This document shows positions 61,746 to 64,000 of a stretch of 64,000 bases of DNA, in pieces. The notes under the pieces are model-generated. The model saw nothing but the letters and a program-made list of their open reading frames with translations, had not been told where the DNA came from and did no database searches. Within the stretch, counting starts at the first letter, position 1. The number at the start of each line of letters is the position of its first letter. The position numbers and the translations under genes are program-made. This stretch comes from Cunninghamia lanceolata (Eukaryota; Streptophyta; Pinopsida; Cupressales; Cupressaceae), in contig BSBN01000355.1 in assembly GCA_027924645.1 (NCBI GenBank), forward strand, positions 496,001 to 560,000, given 5' to 3'.

Positions 61746-64000
61746 CAAAAATCTCACGCTCCTTTTCTGATCTCTTATTCCTTTTTTGATAAGTTATGCT
61801 AGTGCAAGTCTAACCCTCTAAGCCTCTTCTAATTCTAACTGGTTTCTATAATCTCGTAATCTAAAAGATTTGAAGCTATCACCATAGTTGTTGCTACCTT
61901 GTAATCAAAACATGAATTAGTTGTTATTATTTTAGTTTCATTGGTAGTTATAGTAACTACTTGTTTAGTCATCGACACTTGGAGGTGATTTCACAACATC
62001 TATCAGAGATTTAAACTAGTTACAAAACTCATCAAAATACCTGACACAATGCATTTCAGTTAAAAAAATGCAAGGTCATCGTCTATTGTTGCACCTCCTT
62101 CAACTTGGTACATTGATTTAATTATTGCAACTAACTTTTGCATGGTTTAATAACCGTTTTCCCTATATTATGTTCTTCATCAGCACTCCAAGTAACTTTC
62201 ACAAGCCTTATCAGTAGTTGCAAACACTTAGCAAACTCATTCAATCATCCGAAGCTAAGAGTTGGTTAGAGAAGTTTGGAAAGTTTTTAAGTATAACTAA
62301 CCACCTTCAAAATGTCTATCATCAGCTGATAAAAATACTTCCAAGAGCGCTTTACAAATAAACTTCATTTATCAGCATTTGTAGAAGTTTGTTGAAACAT
62401 CGTCGGCATCTCAAACCACTTTTAAAACTTAATATTTTTGCTAATGGTGAATAGTGGCAGGTTTCACATGTAAATGTAATTCATATTAGTTGTGAAGGCT
62501 AGTTGCATCGTCAATGAACTTCATTTTGTCTTATATCGGCACTTTAGATGACTTTCAAATCTTTGTTAGAGGAAAAAAAAACTTTCAAAACCAAACAATC
62601 CCCTTGATAATAAATGTGTGAATTTCCTTTGCTGGCATTTGAAATTCTATTCACAACTTCATAATTAGTAAGGCTAAAACTTGCATTTCTTGGTAAGTAT
62701 CATTGCCTTCAATGTGAGCTTTATCGACATTTTAAGTACAACCTATAACTTTACAATTTACTAAAATCAAAGCTTGCGGTTTTGATTAACCATCACTGGA
62801 TTTTTGGATGTATTTCATCATTTCACAATTTATTAACCCAACACTTGTTCTTTTTATGAACATTCATCAGTTCCAAAATGATTTCATCAGTGTTGTGAAC
62901 TATGCCTTCTCAGAGTTACATAATTTTTCACGTGCCTTTGTTACTCCAGAGAATGATTTAAAATGTGAGCAAAGAGTATGTTTGGGATTCATCATTTAAT
63001 TTCCTAACTTGGATTGATGAAATTAAAATTAATAAGTGCCCAAAATTCATTTCTAAAGACTTCACAAAATTTGTTTGACAAATCCTCCTAACCTGGCAAA
63101 CGAAGATATATGCATAACTTTTGATAAATTTGATATTTTTGCTTGAAATCTTGCCATGTTTCCAATGATGACCTCACAAGACCCCTTGTAAATCCATTGC
63201 ACTCTAGCTTCCATAAAGCTCATGTTTTAATCGTTTCCGTAAATTGCCGATGGAAAATCAAAAGTTTAAAATCTCCCAAACCATGAGACATCTTAATCTA
63301 GAAACTTGCAAGATTAGGTGAAATAGAGTTGTGAACACTTACATAAAGATAGTTTTGCACCAGTCATCATGGATTTCAAGATTTAATTGTTTTCAGAAAA
63401 ATTGTCAATCTACATGACATTTCTGGGAACTCAAACTGGAATGATTGGTGATTTTCCTTCAGATTTGAGAACTTATTTGACACTTTAGGATAATTACAGC
63501 ACTTATGAATAGGAGTGATTCAACCGTGAGATTTCAACACAAAAGTTTAAAAATTGGCAAGTTGAAAATGGGGTCAACAAGGTATCGACACTAGTTGATC
63601 AATATCGAAAGACGTGAGGCTTAGTATATATAGTGGCATGATGAGTTAGATTGGTGGACGTTCTAGATAATTTTTTGGTCCTTTTGGATCGAGGGAGATT
63701 ATTGGGTTTATAAGATCCAAAGTTTTAGTTTATGACTATGCATTATTTTTTTATTAATTGAATAGTTTGTGGTTTGGGTAGTTTTCTAGTTATCGATGGG
63801 TATTTTATAGTTACTAGAATGGTTGAAAAGACATGGATTATAAGCCCATAATTTGCATTGTAAAACTAACCAAAACATAATAATATAATTTCTGTGTTCT
63901 TTTATATTATTTGAAAATGTAATTCTTGATTTTATTTCTATGTTTGATCAGGGAGGCTATAGAAAGGATGTGAATAAAGAAGAGAAAACAACAGAGACCC
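61746..64000. other. AT-rich stretch, no recognisable gene
   Basis: Short frames only (the longest, 62808-62999, has no known domain). Repeated ATCAGCA-type words are frequent, but no clear unit could be set. Confidence 0.5.

Overview
The window reads as nuclear DNA of a seed plant, and almost everything recognisable in it is decayed transposable element. I find no intact host gene, rRNA or tRNA gene. The large-genome character (old retrotransposons nested in each other, AT-rich spacers, long microsatellites) would suit a gymnosperm or another repeat-rich plant, but that is inference; no species can be named from the sequence.

Layout. 1-4379 (minus) is a degenerate Ty3/gypsy element (C1) whose 3' end lies outside the window; its primer binding site and 5' LTR start are at 4368-4383. 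After a repeat-rich spacer, 6904-39002 is one three-level nest. The outermost element O (plus) has about 3.3-kb LTRs (6904-10237 and 35623-39002), a primer binding site at 10241, a broken gag (about 10930-12220) and a broken acidic ORF (34872-35598), but no pol. Element T (12223-34871, minus) sits inside O. It is a Tat-lineage Ty3/gypsy element with gag, protease, a G-patch-like segment, RT, a double RNase H and integrase, plus an extra ORF on the opposite strand between pol and the 3' LTR. That extra ORF (14351-16598) encodes a plant mobile domain followed by acidic and coiled-coil segments. T's 5' LTR is in turn interrupted by C2 (about 28.7-34.55 kb, minus), a chromovirus whose gag-pol keeps a single reading frame with seven nonsense codons.

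From 39 to 64 kb there are only scattered remains: a long inverted repeat (39767-40379), a possible SINE, a copia integrase piece (45870-46340), a roughly 300-bp GA microsatellite (46469-46770), a foldback MITE-like element (48837-49189), a chromovirus integrase tail (52190-52815) next to a 5'-truncated plus-strand LINE (52930-54290), an LTR-element leader with a Met-tRNA primer binding site (58061), and another gypsy integrase piece (60400-61053).

The parts do not form a cellular pathway; they record successive insertions. Coding decay is dominated by TAG stops where glutamine is expected, as CAG to TAG deamination in methylated CHG sites would produce. The points most worth a second look are the antisense plant-mobile-domain ORF carried by T, the pol-less O element with its C-terminal hydrophobic segment and repeated primer-site-like motifs, and the long inverted repeat at 40 kb.
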